A stretch of DNA of 64,000 nucleotides from Cerrena zonata (taxonomy: Eukaryota > Basidiomycota > Agaricomycetes > Polyporales > Cerrenaceae). A model generated the notes under the pieces. The model did no database searches and was not told the origin of the DNA. It was given only the letters and a program-made list of their open reading frames with translations. Shown piece by piece: positions 20,437 through 31,718 of the stretch (position 1 is its first letter; every line of letters starts with the position of its first letter). The translations under genes were made by a program, and so were the position numbers. The DNA is taken from contig JASBNA010000042.1 of NCBI GenBank assembly GCA_038087015.1, forward strand, positions 186,001 through 250,000. Reading direction: 5' to 3'.

Positions 20437-22420
20437 TTAACGACGTAAAAATGCTTGATAAACCTCTTGGTTAATATTGACTCTTCCCGTCGATTTCATT
20501 TGTTTCTTACCTTCCTTCTGTCTTTCTAATAACTTCTTTCTTCTAGATATATCGGCTGCATGTAATTTTTGAGTAACATCCTTTCTTTTAGCTTTTATTG
20601 TTTCTCTGGCGATCACCTTGTTATTTACCTTAGCTTGTATTGCAACCTCAAATAATTGATGTCTAAGAAATTCTTTGAATTTTGTAACATTTTCTTTACC
20701 TCTTGCCATAATTTGTGATCTATGTAAAATTTGTGTCAAGGCATCTTGTGGAACAGTGTTAACACATAATTCCATTTTAACAATATCTGATTTTCTATAG
20801 CCGGCATCTTCATAGTCTAAAGATGCATATCCTTTGGTCATACCTTTTAATTTCCCAAAAAATCTTCAACTAGTTGAGCTAATGGGATTTCGTACTTAAG
20901 TAAAACTTGACCCGTCGTCAAATATTCTAATTCTTTTTGAATACCTCTATTGTTTTCGCATAACGACATTACGGTACCTATGAACTCATCTGGTACTGTC
21001 ATTATTGCTTCAACGTAAGGCTCCAACAACAGTTCAACTTTTTGCTTATCTTCTGGAAATTCGTCTGGATTTGTAACTAGTTTTTCGTCACCGTTCTTAT
21101 AAATGACTTTGTATGGAACAGTAGGAGCAGTTAAAATTATTTTAGCACCATATTCTTTTTCCAATCTTTCCTTAAAGACAGATGCATGTAAAGAGCCCAA
21201 AAAACCTAACCTCCATCCAAGTCCTAATGCATTCGATGTTTCTTTTTCCAATGTAACAGCCCTATCATTCAAAACCAAATATTCCAAATGGTCATTCATC
21301 ACATTGAATTCACCCCCATCAGCAGGAAAGGCCCCAACGAAGACCATGGGTTTAGGCTCTTCAAACCCTGGAAGAGGCTCAAGACCCTCATGGTTACCGT
21401 ATTGATAGAATGTATCCCCAATCATGGCTTCCTTGGGATTCCTCATACCAGGAATGATGTATGCTACTTGACCGGCTTGAATATTTTTCATTGGTAATTT
21501 GTCAGGATACATAATACCCACTTCCTTGACATCATATCTTCGATCTGAATGGGCTGATAATAATTTCATACCCTTTTTAACAGTCCCGTCCACAACATGG
21601 ACCAACATTACCACTCCAACGTAAGGATCATGCCATGAATCAACCAATAATAACTTTAACGGTTTCAGTGGATCACCAGTAGGTGGTGGTATATCTCTGA
21701 TTACTGTAGGTATAATTTTGTCAACACCGAGTCCTGTTTTAGCACTGACTGGAATGCACTCTTCTCTAGGTAATTCAAAAGTGGTTTCTACTTGCTCTAT
21801 TGCCTTTGGTATATTAGCGGAGTCCAAGTCGATCTTGTTTATCACTGGTATGAGCTTCAATCCCATACTATAGGCAAGAAAGAAATTGGCTACTGTTTGT
21901 GCTTGAACTCCTTGTGCTGCATCAACAATAAGAAGAGCACCACCGCATGAAGCATACGACCTCGATACTTCTGCTCTGAAGTCAACATGACCTGGGGTAT
22001 CAACCAAATGTAATAGATAATCTTCGTTTGTCTCTGGATCTTTGTAAAACATCGAACATGTTTGAGCTTTGACAGTTATACCACGTTCTCTTTCCACGTC
22101 TAATTTATCAAGAACTTGCTTATTTGCATCACCTGGTTGAATAACTCCAGTCAACTCTAGTAAACGATCGGATAAGGTTGATTTCCGTGATCCACATGAG
22201 CTACTATACTGAAATTTCTGTAGTTTGATATCGGTATTCTGGCAATTCGTTCTTGGACATCTTTAGCGAAATTGTCCCTGTCAAGAGTCTTTTTCTTTTC
22301 TTCAACCGATACAACATTCTTAGCTGCCAAACTGACTGCACTTCTAAATAGTAGACGACTCTGAATTATAGAGAGGTGTTTCGGAGGGAAAAAGCGATAT
22401 GACCACCTCGATATCAACAT
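20437..22420 (-). CDS. GUF1: Mitochondrial translation GTPase Guf1 (LepA/EF4), two frameshifts
   Basis: Membrane-associated GTPase of the LepA/EF4 family that supports mitochondrial translation. The reading is split in three by single-base losses. First, the T run at 22182-22184 breaks the P-loop (VAHVDHG then KSTLSDRL in the next frame). Second, the A run at 20857-20862 breaks [19 protein letters not shown]. In between lie [13 protein letters not shown] and the LepA-specific domains; the C-terminal LepA domain ends [20 protein letters not shown]. The start at 22420 gives a presequence. Joined length is about 661 residues against about 645 in Saccharomyces. Everything else is conserved, so indel errors are likely. 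Confidence 0.93.
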
Positions 22421-22639
22421 AATAGTCGCTTTTTTATTTCAATTTATATTTATATTTACAAGATAGTCTTTTTTCAGTTTCCCAGTACTTTAAATCTGGA
22501 TTTTTCAAATTTTTCAAGTATTTTTTTTTTTTCGCTTTCATCACAGACTTATGCGCAGTAGTTTTTAGTTGCAAACTAGTTACTTCTCTACAGTATAACA
22601 GTGTTATCTATATGTATATATTATATGGTCATTAGAGGA

Positions 22640-23824
22640 TCAAGCGTTCTTATCAGCGAATTCTTTGACGAAATCGACTAATAATTCAACACTATTGAGG
22701 GTAACTGCGTTATATATAGAAGCTCTCATACCACCAACTGATCTATGACCTTTCAAACCAGTCAATTTATTTTCAGAAGCCTCCTTGATAAATTTGGCTT
22801 CTAATTCATCACTTGGAAGAGTGAAAACGACATTCATATTCGAACGAGCACTTTCGCTAGTGACTGGTAATCTATAGAAATTAGGATATTTAGCTAAGGC
22901 TTCATATAAGACTTGGGCTTTCTTTTTATTGATTTCTTCTTGTTTTTCAAGACCACCATTATCTAATAATCTTTGGGTAACGAGTTTCAAGATATGACAA
23001 GTGAAAATAGGAATGGTGTTATAAGCGGAATTATTGCTAACAACAGTTGGGTAATGGAAAGCAATTGGTGGAAGAGGAATACCATACTTGTTCAATTCTT
23101 CATCAGATGGTTGTTCCAATAAAGATTTCTTGATGATATAAATGGTTAAACCAGCCAAACCGATATTTTTTTGAGCACCAGCCATTATAAGACCGTATTT
23201 ACTGACGTCAATTTTCTTCGATAAAATGTTGGAAGACATGTCAGCAACCAATTCAACACCTTCAGGTAAATAATCAGGAGCAGGAGTGTCTTTGTATTCG
23301 TTTCCGTGAACAGTTTCGTTATCGCAAACATATAAGTAAGCAGTTGATTCTGCGTCAATTGGTTTCCATTCAGAATAAGGTGGAATTTCAGCAAATTTTT
23401 TATCCTTGGTGTTAACAACAATGTCAACGTCAAAGCCTAATCTTTGAGCTTCTTCAGCAGATTTCTTTGACCAAGAACCAGTAACTGCATAAGCAGCTTT
23501 ACCTTTTTTACCATTAGTCTTTTTAGCGTAATTGGCAAATAAGTTATAAACGATAGATGAAAATCCAGTGGTACCTCCACCTTGCATGAAAAAAACTTCA
23601 TGGGTATCAGGGATATTAAGTAATGATTTCAAATTAGCCTTGGTATCATCAATAACTTGAATTGCAGGTTTAGAACGGTGAGAAATTTCACCAATACCTA
23701 AATTTTCATCATTATAATTGATCAAGTCGTAAGCTGCTTGCTGTAAAACAGAAGTTGGTAATAACGCTGGACCAGCACCAAAATAATTTGGTTCTTCACG
23801 GTCTAATGTTCTAGTTTGAGCCAT
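22640..23824 (-). CDS. SER1: Phosphoserine aminotransferase
   Basis: PLP enzyme of serine biosynthesis that transaminates 3-phosphohydroxypyruvate to phosphoserine in the cytosol. The 394-residue product starts MAQTRTLDREEPNYFGAGPALLP; key motifs are HRSK, MQGGGTTGFSS, CDNETVHG, and the PLP lysine in AGAQKNIG (Lys219). It ends GGMRASIYNAVTLNSVELLVDFV. Length matches the family. The apparent two-residue upstream extension uses GTG and is not the start. A Gcn4-type site lies about 90 bp upstream. Confidence 0.96.
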   Translation of the reverse strand: MAQTRTLDREEPNYFGAGPALLPTSVLQQAAYDLINYNDENLGIGEISHRSKPAIQVIDDTKANLKSLLNIPDTHEVFFMQGGGTTGFSSIVYNLFANYAKKTNGKKGKAAYAVTGSWSKKSAEEAQRLGFDVDIVVNTKDKKFAEIPPYSEWKPIDAESTAYLYVCDNETVHGNEYKDTPAPDYLPEGVELVADMSSNILSKKIDVSKYGLIMAGAQKNIGLAGLTIYIIKKSLLEQPSDEELNKYGIPLPPIAFHYPTVVSNNSAYNTIPIFTCHILKLVTQRLLDNGGLEKQEEINKKKAQVLYEALAKYPNFYRLPVTSESARSNMNVVFTLPSDELEAKFIKEASENKLTGLKGHRSVGGMRASIYNAVTLNSVELLVDFVKEFADKNA

Positions 23825-23915
23825 TGTCACTGATACTAATACTATATCCTAAAGTCTAGTAAGAAGAGCAGAAGTATAATATGGTCTGAACAGAAAAAAA
23901 TTTCAAAGTGCGGCC

Positions 23916-23922
23916 TGAGTCA
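23916..23922. promoter_or_regulatory. Gcn4 site (TGAGTCA) before SER1
   Basis: TGAGTCA (TGACTCA on the gene strand) lies about 92 bp upstream of the SER1 start, consistent with general amino-acid control. It is also close to the 3' end of the MEC3-like gene. Confidence 0.6.
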
Positions 23923-23963
23923 CAAATTACCTCTTATTTATTCAGGTGCAACTACGACACGGG

Positions 23964-24941
23964 TCAATCGAGAAGATCACGAATCTTGACTCCACTGATG
24001 AAGTAGATTATTTCAACGTCTTCCGAATCATCCAAAAAGCAATGCAATGCACATGCTTCTTTATGGGCAATGAGTAGAACCACTGTTTTACATGTTGCAA
24101 CAATCTTAGAAGCGTTTCTCCAATCTTGTAGTTTTACACTGATTTCTTTATCTTCATTTTCGTCATTTTCATCGATTTGGTCTTTATTGGAAGTTTCCAA
24201 AACGGCTGTACGCATGCTTTCGCCATCAATAGCGTGATTTTGTAAAGGTTTTTGTACTTCAAGTTTATCATTCCAGCTGATTGTGATTTTGAATTTACCT
24301 TCTTCTTCGAGGACGAACCCAAGAAACCCCAGGCTCCTTCTACTTGCCTTTAGGGTAACCAAGTCATTACTAGAGGCTTTTTTGAATTTGTCCAATCTTT
24401 TATATGTAGAGACGAACTGGTTCGGAATCCCAATCATTAGATCAATTCGTGATAACTCGGGTTCACTCAAACTAATGGACTCATGAGTGACTTTCAAGAT
24501 CCTTACTGGAATCTTAAAAGTGTGATTAACGGTATTATTATTAGCATTTGTATTAGAATAGAACAACGCTAGAGATGCAAGTCTTCCCGTATTCAGAATA
24601 CCCCCCAGTGACCCCGACGTGTCTTTCCGTTGTAATCTTATGTTTAAGCCATCACTATTTGCCTTATCAAAGTTCCGGAGTGTTTGTAGTAGTAAATCGA
24701 TGTTCAATTCTAAAGGAACAGTATTATCATGATTACTTATAACTTCAATCTCATCAAATAAACTTGCCATGCGTAACTTACACCAGATCTGCGGTTCTTG
24801 GTTCACTGGATTGGAGTTCATCAGAATCACCGCAAGCTGAGACTCGGTGAATCTCAACACTATAAACTTTCTTAAATGACTGATCAACGAAAGAGTATCT
24901 TTCAATTTTTCTATGTTTTGAGTTCTTAGTTTTAACCTCAT
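23964..24941 (-). CDS. MEC3: Mec3/Hus1-like subunit of the 9-1-1 checkpoint clamp
   Basis: A 325-residue protein resembling the Hus1/Mec3 family, one of three PCNA-like subunits loaded at damaged DNA to activate the Mec1/ATR checkpoint. The N-terminus MRLKLRTQNIEKLKDTLSLISHLRKFIVLRFTESQLAVIL matches the Hus1 opening, and LNIDLLLQTLRNF...LNIRLQRKD and the late segment LIAHKEACALHCFLDDSEDVEIIYFISG fit the clamp fold. I chose ATG 24941; a GTG-initiated extension exists upstream. The assignment rests on pattern, because the family is poorly conserved. Confidence 0.72.
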   Translation of the reverse strand: MRLKLRTQNIEKLKDTLSLISHLRKFIVLRFTESQLAVILMNSNPVNQEPQIWCKLRMASLFDEIEVISNHDNTVPLELNIDLLLQTLRNFDKANSDGLNIRLQRKDTSGSLGGILNTGRLASLALFYSNTNANNNTVNHTFKIPVRILKVTHESISLSEPELSRIDLMIGIPNQFVSTYKRLDKFKKASSNDLVTLKASRRSLGFLGFVLEEEGKFKITISWNDKLEVQKPLQNHAIDGESMRTAVLETSNKDQIDENDENEDKEISVKLQDWRNASKIVATCKTVVLLIAHKEACALHCFLDDSEDVEIIYFISGVKIRDLLD

Positions 24942-25287
24942 GATTTGACGTGTTTTAAGGCGTGCACTTATAAAGGATTGATAGAAAGATGTCCCCACTT
25001 ATTTCATTGATTGTCCCAATGACATTGAAAGTGATAAGAAGGAATAAAGCGGTGTGGTATTCTGATAAAACTATGAGATCGATTGGAAGTTTAGATATTT
25101 TTCACTTTTTGATGCACACACATAATTCTACATCAAGACCTACTGCCTATCTTTCTTACAAATTAATGGATGTTTATTAATAATATACAGTTACACTATA
25201 TTAGTGTAATTAGAGTTGAGTTTGACATAACTTCCATGCTAATAAAATCTAGATGCGTATTATACAATTAAAGGTAAAAGCAAATCA
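24942..25287. other. Intergenic between MEC3-like start and SMD2 end
   Basis: Contains a perfect 8-bp stem palindrome TTACACTATATTAGTGTAA at 25191-25209, probably in the SMD2 3' region. No gene is supported. Confidence 0.6.
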
Positions 25288-25679
25288 TCATGCCTTCAAG
25301 ATTATGACTACCGAGTCACCTCTCAAAAACAACTTGGAAATAAATCTTTCCTTAGGTACCGTTTTGATGACTTTACCTTTATCATTCTTAACAGACTCGT
25401 TCCACAAATCTTTGACGTTTTCTAGAATCAAATTACAATGTCTATCGAAAGATCTCACCTTAGCTATTAGCTTATGGTTATTACGACACGATATGACCAC
25501 CGGAGTGTTATTGTTGACTGCATTTTGGAGCAAGGACATGGGTCCATGAGCAAATTCGAACTCTTCTAACTTCTGAAGCTCGAGTTCAGTCAACTCGGAA
25601 CGAGCACGATCTATTAATTCACTATATTCTTGTTAGTATTCGTCTTGGTATTTTCGTCTTGCTTCGATACATACGCCAT
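25288..25679 (-). CDS. SMD2: Spliceosomal Sm protein D2, with 5' intron
   Basis: Core Sm-ring protein of U1, U2, U4 and U5 snRNPs. Exon 1 is only five bases (25679-25675, ATGGC) and exon 2 is 25621-25288. The joined 112-residue protein begins MAELIDRARSELTELELQKL, close to other SmD2 proteins. Sm motif 1 includes PVVISCRNNHKLIAKVRSFDRHCNLILENV, and Sm motif 2 RFISKLFLRGDSVVIILKA. Saccharomyces SmD2 is 110 residues. Without the intron the protein would lack its N-terminus. Confidence 0.95.
25622..25674 (-). other. SMD2: Intron of SMD2 (53 bp)
   Basis: On the minus strand: GTATGT start (25674-25669), TACTAAC branch (25638-25632), ATATAG end (25622). It sits after the fifth coding base and is very short, with only about 10 bases between branch sequence and AG. 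Confidence 0.85.
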
Positions 25680-25906
25680 GGTACTTGGGTCCTATAGAGT
25701 CAAACGGAAGGTTACCTTGAAGTAATATATTTGTATGTACTTTATATATGTGTTTTTTTTTTTTAATTTGAGCAGCATTCGTTCGGGTTTTTGCACGACT
25801 CTGAATAGCTGCAATTTTTACTACTATTTAAGCTTGATTTACTGGTAGTTGACAAGTTATATTCATAATATACATTAAAGGTTTAATTAAGATAGTATAC
25901 ACAAGT

Positions 25907-28333
25907 CTATACGGTTTTTTGGTATTGACTCAAAGGAGCAGCTAAACCGCAACCTCTTTTGATTATATTTTCTATACGATCCCTCAACACTTTTGATCCA
26001 CATTCAACAGAAAGGTTTAAGTAGTCTATTTTTGCTTCGTTCTTTCCGATAGATATGACTGCCTTGTGGTTATCCAATGATTTTAAGGAATCTCCAAACT
26101 GGGCCTTGAGCAAGGTCGATATACGGTGAATGCGGCTTGCAATTTCGGAGTTTGTATAGCCTGATTTATCATCTTCTTTTTCATCATCTTCGTCTTCAGT
26201 TTTAACCGGGTGGGAATGGGAACAAGATTTGGAAGTAAGCTTGACTGATGCTGGTGATGAGTCGACGGAGTACAATATGGCCACTACACTATCAGCAAGA
26301 GAATCGGCCATTAAATTATCATTGATCCATTCAACTGTGATTTGTAACCCGTCTTGCGATTTCTTTCTTTCAACCAAAATATCAATCATGTCCATGATTA
26401 AACATTCCCATTCTTCCTCGTCGTCATTGACAACGTTGACAAAGCCAAACATTTGCTCTAAATGCCATTGCATTAATGATATATCAGCTTGAATCTTTAA
26501 ATTAATCTTTGACTTGACTATAGAGGTCGACAACAGAGTGAATTCATGCAAGTCTTGTAATTGAAGAAGGTTGAGATCAAAATCCTTTTGGATTAAGACA
26601 CCCGAAACTCCATAATCCAAACTTAAAGTGTTTTCGTTTTCTTCCTCTTTATCTTCTCCATCCTCTTGCTTAACCTCTGATTGGTTTTCTTCTTTCTTGA
26701 CCACGTCTTCTTCTTTCTTAACTTCATCTGCATCTTCTTTCTTAACTTCGTTTGCATCTTCTTTATCTTCATCTTCCTCTTTGAGTTCTTCTATTTTCTG
26801 CTCTTCCTTTTCAAGTCTTTCCTTGACTTCCTCCTTCAATGATAATATTTGTTCCTCCGCTAAAGAACCTACTACTTTGGCAATTTTATTTCCTTTTATA
26901 GGGATTTTTAATTCATCACAGTTTCTTGGATTGAAAACCTTAACTTCGCTTTCTGTTCCTTTTCTCGAAGAATACCTACTTAAGAGCGCAGACTTCAACC
27001 TACCCATAGGATTACTATCACCATGTACCAAAATAATTTTCAGGGGACTAACTTTTTCAATGAAATCTGCATTTTGTTGGAAATCAACATGAGCAGCAAA
27101 AGAGATTTCTTCAACAGTTAAACGACGTGGGATTGTCATTTCTGGATTCGCTATAGATGGAATGGTATGAGGTTCATTAATTAAATCTTTGGCTAAAGTA
27201 CCTTCAACAGAATAACCGGTCATTATAACAGAATTCTTAGGGTCTGGTGCCCATCTTTCTAGTAATTGTCTAGATACCCCACTTTGAAGCATACCTGGTG
27301 AAGCCACAACAACACATGGACCCATGTCTTGGATTCTATCGATACTTTTGATCGACTGTGTGAATTTGAATTGGAAAGGATTAGTGTTTTCACTGGATGT
27401 AGAACTAAGACGAATATTATCATTCATGATATTGGTGTGAGTTTGATAAACAGCCATACATTTACGAGCCAAGTTAGAAGCATAGTAAATATTAACACTC
27501 TGAATATCCTCATTCATAGACCAATATTCTTCTAAAATTAAAAGAAGTTCTTGGGCTCTCCCTAAAGCGAAAACAGGCATCAAAACACGCCCACCCTTTG
27601 ATATAGTGGAATGGATTAAATTAGTCATTCTTGTTTCTTTTTCTAATCTTGGTTCGTGGGTAGCCGTACCAAAAGTTGATTCAGCAATCAAAATATCTGG
27701 TTTGATCTGAGGAACTTCAGCTACTTTTAAATGTCTATCTTCTTCACGAGAGAAATCACCAGTGAACAATACTCTTAATCCCCCGATTTCTATCATATAC
27801 ATACAAGCACCTAACACATGACCTGCGTGATATGCTGTAAATCTTATCCCGTCAATTTCAAACGTTGAGTGATAATCAACGGTTTCAATTCTATCAAAAG
27901 ATCTCATTAAATCATCATCTGTATAAAGATTAGCAGAAGCCCCACCATTCGCCTGGGATCTATCGTCTCCCTGACCTGCAATTGAAGTCACTCTAACGAA
28001 ATCTTGTAACAACCATCTATAAATGGCTTTAGTAGCATGGGTCATAAAAACACGGCCTCTAAAATTTGTGTGTTGCATTACATAAGGTAAAGATGCAGCA
28101 TGATCTAAATGGAAATGACTAATTAATAAAATATCAATTTTGGATAAATCGTATTCATCATAGAACGGTAATGAACTTAACCCATTCAAACCAGGATGAA
28201 CCCCAGCATCAAGCATGATGACCTTGTTCTTATACTCTATGATATGACAAGATCTACCAACCTCGTTACAACCCCCGAGACCGAAAAACTTGAATGAGTC
28301 TGACTCATCAACGGTCTGTTCTTCCACACTCAT
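25907..28333 (-). CDS. YSH1: Pre-mRNA 3'-end endonuclease Ysh1 (CPSF73)
   Basis: Zinc-dependent endonuclease of the cleavage and polyadenylation factor. The 808-residue product opens with a metallo-beta-lactamase domain ([19 protein letters not shown] at residues 73-78), followed by the beta-CASP domain ([43 protein letters not shown]) and [11 protein letters not shown]. An acidic Lys/Glu linker with repeats of [13 protein letters not shown] separates the catalytic part from the C-terminal domain that contacts other CPF subunits. Length compares with 779 in Saccharomyces; the difference is mostly the linker. Confidence 0.96.
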   Translation of the reverse strand: MSVEEQTVDESDSFKFFGLGGCNEVGRSCHIIEYKNKVIMLDAGVHPGLNGLSSLPFYDEYDLSKIDILLISHFHLDHAASLPYVMQHTNFRGRVFMTHATKAIYRWLLQDFVRVTSIAGQGDDRSQANGGASANLYTDDDLMRSFDRIETVDYHSTFEIDGIRFTAYHAGHVLGACMYMIEIGGLRVLFTGDFSREEDRHLKVAEVPQIKPDILIAESTFGTATHEPRLEKETRMTNLIHSTISKGGRVLMPVFALGRAQELLLILEEYWSMNEDIQSVNIYYASNLARKCMAVYQTHTNIMNDNIRLSSTSSENTNPFQFKFTQSIKSIDRIQDMGPCVVVASPGMLQSGVSRQLLERWAPDPKNSVIMTGYSVEGTLAKDLINEPHTIPSIANPEMTIPRRLTVEEISFAAHVDFQQNADFIEKVSPLKIILVHGDSNPMGRLKSALLSRYSSRKGTESEVKVFNPRNCDELKIPIKGNKIAKVVGSLAEEQILSLKEEVKERLEKEEQKIEELKEEDEDKEDANEVKKEDADEVKKEEDVVKKEENQSEVKQEDGEDKEEENENTLSLDYGVSGVLIQKDFDLNLLQLQDLHEFTLLSTSIVKSKINLKIQADISLMQWHLEQMFGFVNVVNDDEEEWECLIMDMIDILVERKKSQDGLQITVEWINDNLMADSLADSVVAILYSVDSSPASVKLTSKSCSHSHPVKTEDEDDEKEDDKSGYTNSEIASRIHRISTLLKAQFGDSLKSLDNHKAVISIGKNEAKIDYLNLSVECGSKVLRDRIENIIKRGCGLAAPLSQYQKTV

Positions 28334-28616
28334 AATGACTAGGGTGAAGTTTTTGCTATTCTAGTTTGATGAATTCACAATATCTGCTTTTTTCAATACA
28401 AAAAATCAACCAGTTTTGGAGTTTTAAAGGAAAAAATACATGAAAAATTAGTGCGCAGGTTAAATCTTACAACGAACAGGACGATACGATAAGGAAACTA
28501 ATATTTAAAGAACTAAAACATACTAGAGATTATAATACTGATTGAAATGAAGTAAAAGAAGGGAATAAAGAAATGAAGAAGAAAAGACTAATATACAAAG
28601 ACCAGAAAAGACCAAT

Positions 28617-30803
28617 TTAAACACCACAACGTAAGACATTTTGACCTTGATGTCTAAATTTGATAACTTCATGTCTACTCATAATATAAAGAGCTTTATC
28701 TAGAGCCTGGGCACTAGCTTTTCCTGAGTCAACGATTTCTCTTCTCAAGGTTCTATAAGCAGTAGACCAACCAATTGGTAATCTTCTTCTTAATTCTTGT
28801 TCGACTTTTTTAATTTCTTGAGCCATTTCACTATTACCAACGACACCACCACTGGAGACACCTTGATCTACAGCATCCATAGTGGAAGCATTGAATAATC
28901 TGATTGCTTCTTCGACATGTTCTTCGGTAGCCACTGGAGATAATCTTAATTTAGCTAAAGATTCGGTGATACGAATGATTGCTTCTAATTGTCTAACAGT
29001 GATTGGGATTGAAGATCTTTCATTCATATCAGATTCACTTAATTGTAATTTACGTCTTATTGAAACAAAATGAGAAGATAATCTTTCTGAAGCTTCAGGA
29101 CTTAAACGAGGAGCACATCTAGCTTTACAATATTGGATATATCTTTTCATGATATTGATGGGAATTTCACCTTCTTGATCTTCTTGATTATTAGTATTAC
29201 CAGTATGAACATTCATAACGTGTTGAGCAATTGACATATCTCTTGCAGCATTATGATCATCCTTAACGATGAAAATCATATCAAATCTAGATAAAATAGT
29301 AGTTTGAAAATCGATATTTTCACCAGGAGATTTCATTTCGTCATATCTACCAAAAATTGGATTAGCAGCAGCTAAAACTGAAGTTCTTGAATTTAAAATT
29401 GTAGTAATACCTGCTTTAGCAATTGAAATGGTCTGTTGTTCCATGGCTTCGTGAATTGCAACTCTATCTTCATCTCTCATTTTATCGAATTCATCAATAC
29501 AAACAACACCACCATCAGCTAAAACCATTGCACCACCTTCAAGATAGAAATCTCTAGTTTGAGAATCTCTTTGAACAGAAGCCGTTAAACCGGCAGCCGA
29601 AGAACCTTTACCAGAAGTATAAACCGAAATTGGAGAAATTTTTTCAACAAATTTTAATAATTGAGATTTAGCAGTACCTGGATCACCTAAAAGAAGAACA
29701 TTAATATCACCTCTTAATCTCATTCCATCCGGTAAGATTTTTTTAGAACCACCCATTAAAAGACAAGTGATTGCCTTTTTGATATCATCATTACCATAAA
29801 TAGAAGGCGCAATTGATTTGTAGAAAAGGTCATATAAATTAGGTAAACGAGATAATTTCAAAAATTCTTCTTCTTCTTCATCGGTGAAAGTTAATCCACC
29901 ACGTTGACTATCAACATCAGTTTGAATACCCAAAATCTTAAGATAAGGATTACGGATAGCAACAGTATTAATCCCGGTAGCGTTTCTTTGTTTAGATTGA
30001 TAAATCAGATAAATCCCAACAATGGTAACTCTTGTACCGGGGACAACCTGGTTTGTCATATATCTATCAGCTTGTAACATGATATGTCTAGGCATTTCAC
30101 CAACAGGTACCATATCGGGGGATTCTTGTAATTTCAATACTTGTTGGTCAACAAAAGTAGATTTATCGTGGACAATTAAATAAGGATCAGGAGGACATTT
30201 AATTGGGATAATTTGATCAGTAGTTTCAGAAGAGTGAAGACATTTATTTGGTAAATTAACTTGACCAAACCCGGAATTTACATTCAATTTTTGAGTATGT
30301 TTACAATTACGGCAAATGATTTGGACTTGAGTAGGTCTGGATGATAAAACAGATGCCGAAATAATAATACCACTAACTCTAACAATCTTGGAAATGTGTT
30401 CAGAATCTAAATCTCTAAAAGAAGTCTTGGTAGCATTGGAGTACAAAATTAATTGACAACTTGGGAAACTGGTTGGCACATCGTCATTTGATAAATAAGC
30501 AACTCTTTTGGCTATTTCAGTAATTGCAACTTCAAATAAAGGAATCATATCGGCTGGTTCATCGGACAATTTTTTATTCAATTCTTCATTAAAACTGATC
30601 AAGTGTTCGGAATTCACCTTCAAATAATAGTTCTTAATCAATAAGTTTTCTCTTAATTGATCTCTATAAATGTACTGGCTATCCAATCTGAACTCTAATA
30701 TAAATGAACGGAATGCCTTGATCACTTCATGGTTTTCCCGTTCATCCTGCTCTCCCATGGCCAACACCTGGGCATTGTATGTTTCTGCTCTTTCAAATGA
30801 CAT
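28617..30803 (-). CDS. MCM5: Replicative helicase subunit Mcm5
   Basis: Subunit of the MCM2-7 replicative helicase that unwinds DNA in the CMG complex. The 728-residue product has an N-terminal OB/zinc region (CRNCKHTQ...NKCLHS), the AAA+ core with Walker [12 protein letters not shown], Walker B CIDEFDKM, the [17 protein letters not shown] sensor segment and arginine finger LSRFDMIF, and a C-terminal winged helix. The start [21 protein letters not shown] is at 30803; the two residues before it depend on a TTG. An MCB element upstream fits G1/S control. Confidence 0.96.
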   Translation of the reverse strand: MSFERAETYNAQVLAMGEQDERENHEVIKAFRSFILEFRLDSQYIYRDQLRENLLIKNYYLKVNSEHLISFNEELNKKLSDEPADMIPLFEVAITEIAKRVAYLSNDDVPTSFPSCQLILYSNATKTSFRDLDSEHISKIVRVSGIIISASVLSSRPTQVQIICRNCKHTQKLNVNSGFGQVNLPNKCLHSSETTDQIIPIKCPPDPYLIVHDKSTFVDQQVLKLQESPDMVPVGEMPRHIMLQADRYMTNQVVPGTRVTIVGIYLIYQSKQRNATGINTVAIRNPYLKILGIQTDVDSQRGGLTFTDEEEEEFLKLSRLPNLYDLFYKSIAPSIYGNDDIKKAITCLLMGGSKKILPDGMRLRGDINVLLLGDPGTAKSQLLKFVEKISPISVYTSGKGSSAAGLTASVQRDSQTRDFYLEGGAMVLADGGVVCIDEFDKMRDEDRVAIHEAMEQQTISIAKAGITTILNSRTSVLAAANPIFGRYDEMKSPGENIDFQTTILSRFDMIFIVKDDHNAARDMSIAQHVMNVHTGNTNNQEDQEGEIPINIMKRYIQYCKARCAPRLSPEASERLSSHFVSIRRKLQLSESDMNERSSIPITVRQLEAIIRITESLAKLRLSPVATEEHVEEAIRLFNASTMDAVDQGVSSGGVVGNSEMAQEIKKVEQELRRRLPIGWSTAYRTLRREIVDSGKASAQALDKALYIMSRHEVIKFRHQGQNVLRCGV

Positions 30804-31119
30804 TCTCAACCGCTGTTTCTATTGAAAAGAGTATTTATTCCTGTGTTTTTTTGACTTGTTTTCTGTCGAGTAATGAAAAATCAAAGAACATCAATTAGTT
30901 TTCCCTTTTGAGTCAAATTTTTAATGAGCAGAGAAGACGCGTCTAAACTGTAGTTTCCTGTGAACCTGCAATTATCGATATCCAACCTGTATTTATCTCG
31001 GTGTAATTTGCAATTACGTAACCTGTAATAATTCGCGCGTAACCTGCATTTTTCGTTGAAGCGAAGAAAGACCTAAAGTGAAAATTTATTAGTAGTAAAT
31101 CATTCGAGTATTGGATAGC
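30804..31119. promoter_or_regulatory. Divergent promoter MCM5 / RSO55 with four AACCTG repeats
   Basis: AACCTGYA occurs four times on the plus strand, at 30963, 30984, 31020 and 31041, each followed by an A/T-rich stretch. An ACGCGT and a CGCGCGT lie in the same region. The repeats could be binding sites of an unknown factor. Confidence 0.4.
30937..30942. promoter_or_regulatory. MluI cell-cycle box (ACGCGT)
   Basis: Exact ACGCGT about 135 bp upstream of the MCM5 start. MBF binds this motif to drive replication genes at G1/S. Confidence 0.5.
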
Positions 31120-31626
31120 ATGTTTGCACGAATCCGGAGTTTCTACCAACCGTATAGACAGTTTTGCCAGACGAGCGTATTAAGCGGGATACCCAAAAGA
31201 AACAAGCTTCCACCCAGACCAAAATGGCTAATAGTGGAGGAGGAAATAGAAGAGAAGTTTTTGAAAGGAGGTAGTGGACCAGGAGGACAAAAAATCAATA
31301 AAACCAACAGTAAGGTTCAATTGACCCATAAACCAAGTGGATTGGTAGTTACCTGCCAGTATTCCAGGTCGCAGGAATCAAATAGAAAGAAAGCAAGAGA
31401 AATTTTAGCCTTGAAGTTGGACGAAATGCAGAATCCAGAAACTTGCCGAACTGCAGTTTTGAATACCAGGAAGACGTTACTCAAGAAATCTAAAAGCAAA
31501 AAATCAAACAAGAAGTATAAGAAATTGGATGAGGAAAACCAGATGGCAAAAGAGAAAGAGAATGAGCTTCTAGCAGAAGTGGTCGACCCTGAAGCTGAGT
31601 TGGATCAGTTAATGAAGAAGGTTTAG
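31120..31626 (+). CDS. RSO55: Mitochondrial class-I release-factor-like protein (Rso55 type)
   Basis: A 168-residue protein with a mitochondrial-type N-terminus (MFARIRSFYQPYRQF) and the release-factor GGQ domain: EEKFLKGGSGPGGQKINKTNSKVQLTHKPSG, GGQ at residues 55-57. The C-terminus is strongly basic, then acidic helical. It lacks codon-recognition domains, as in the C12orf65/Rso55 and ICT1/Pth4 groups that rescue stalled mitoribosomes by hydrolysing peptidyl-tRNA. The Lys-rich tail and length fit Rso55 best, but Pth4 is possible. Confidence 0.75.
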   Translation: MFARIRSFYQPYRQFCQTSVLSGIPKRNKLPPRPKWLIVEEEIEEKFLKGGSGPGGQKINKTNSKVQLTHKPSGLVVTCQYSRSQESNRKKAREILALKLDEMQNPETCRTAVLNTRKTLLKKSKSKKSNKKYKKLDEENQMAKEKENELLAEVVDPEAELDQLMKKV

Positions 31627-31718
31627 TTTTTTTGCGCTAAATTTGCAACCAGCTTTAAAAAAAAAAAGAATGAGCGCTAGAAACACCCACTTCTAACCCG
31701 GCAATTTTACATCGAAAA

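Noticed and set aside
26628..27092. 154-codon plus frame inside YSH1
   Set aside because: Antisense of the acidic Lys/Glu linker, giving Ser/Phe runs.
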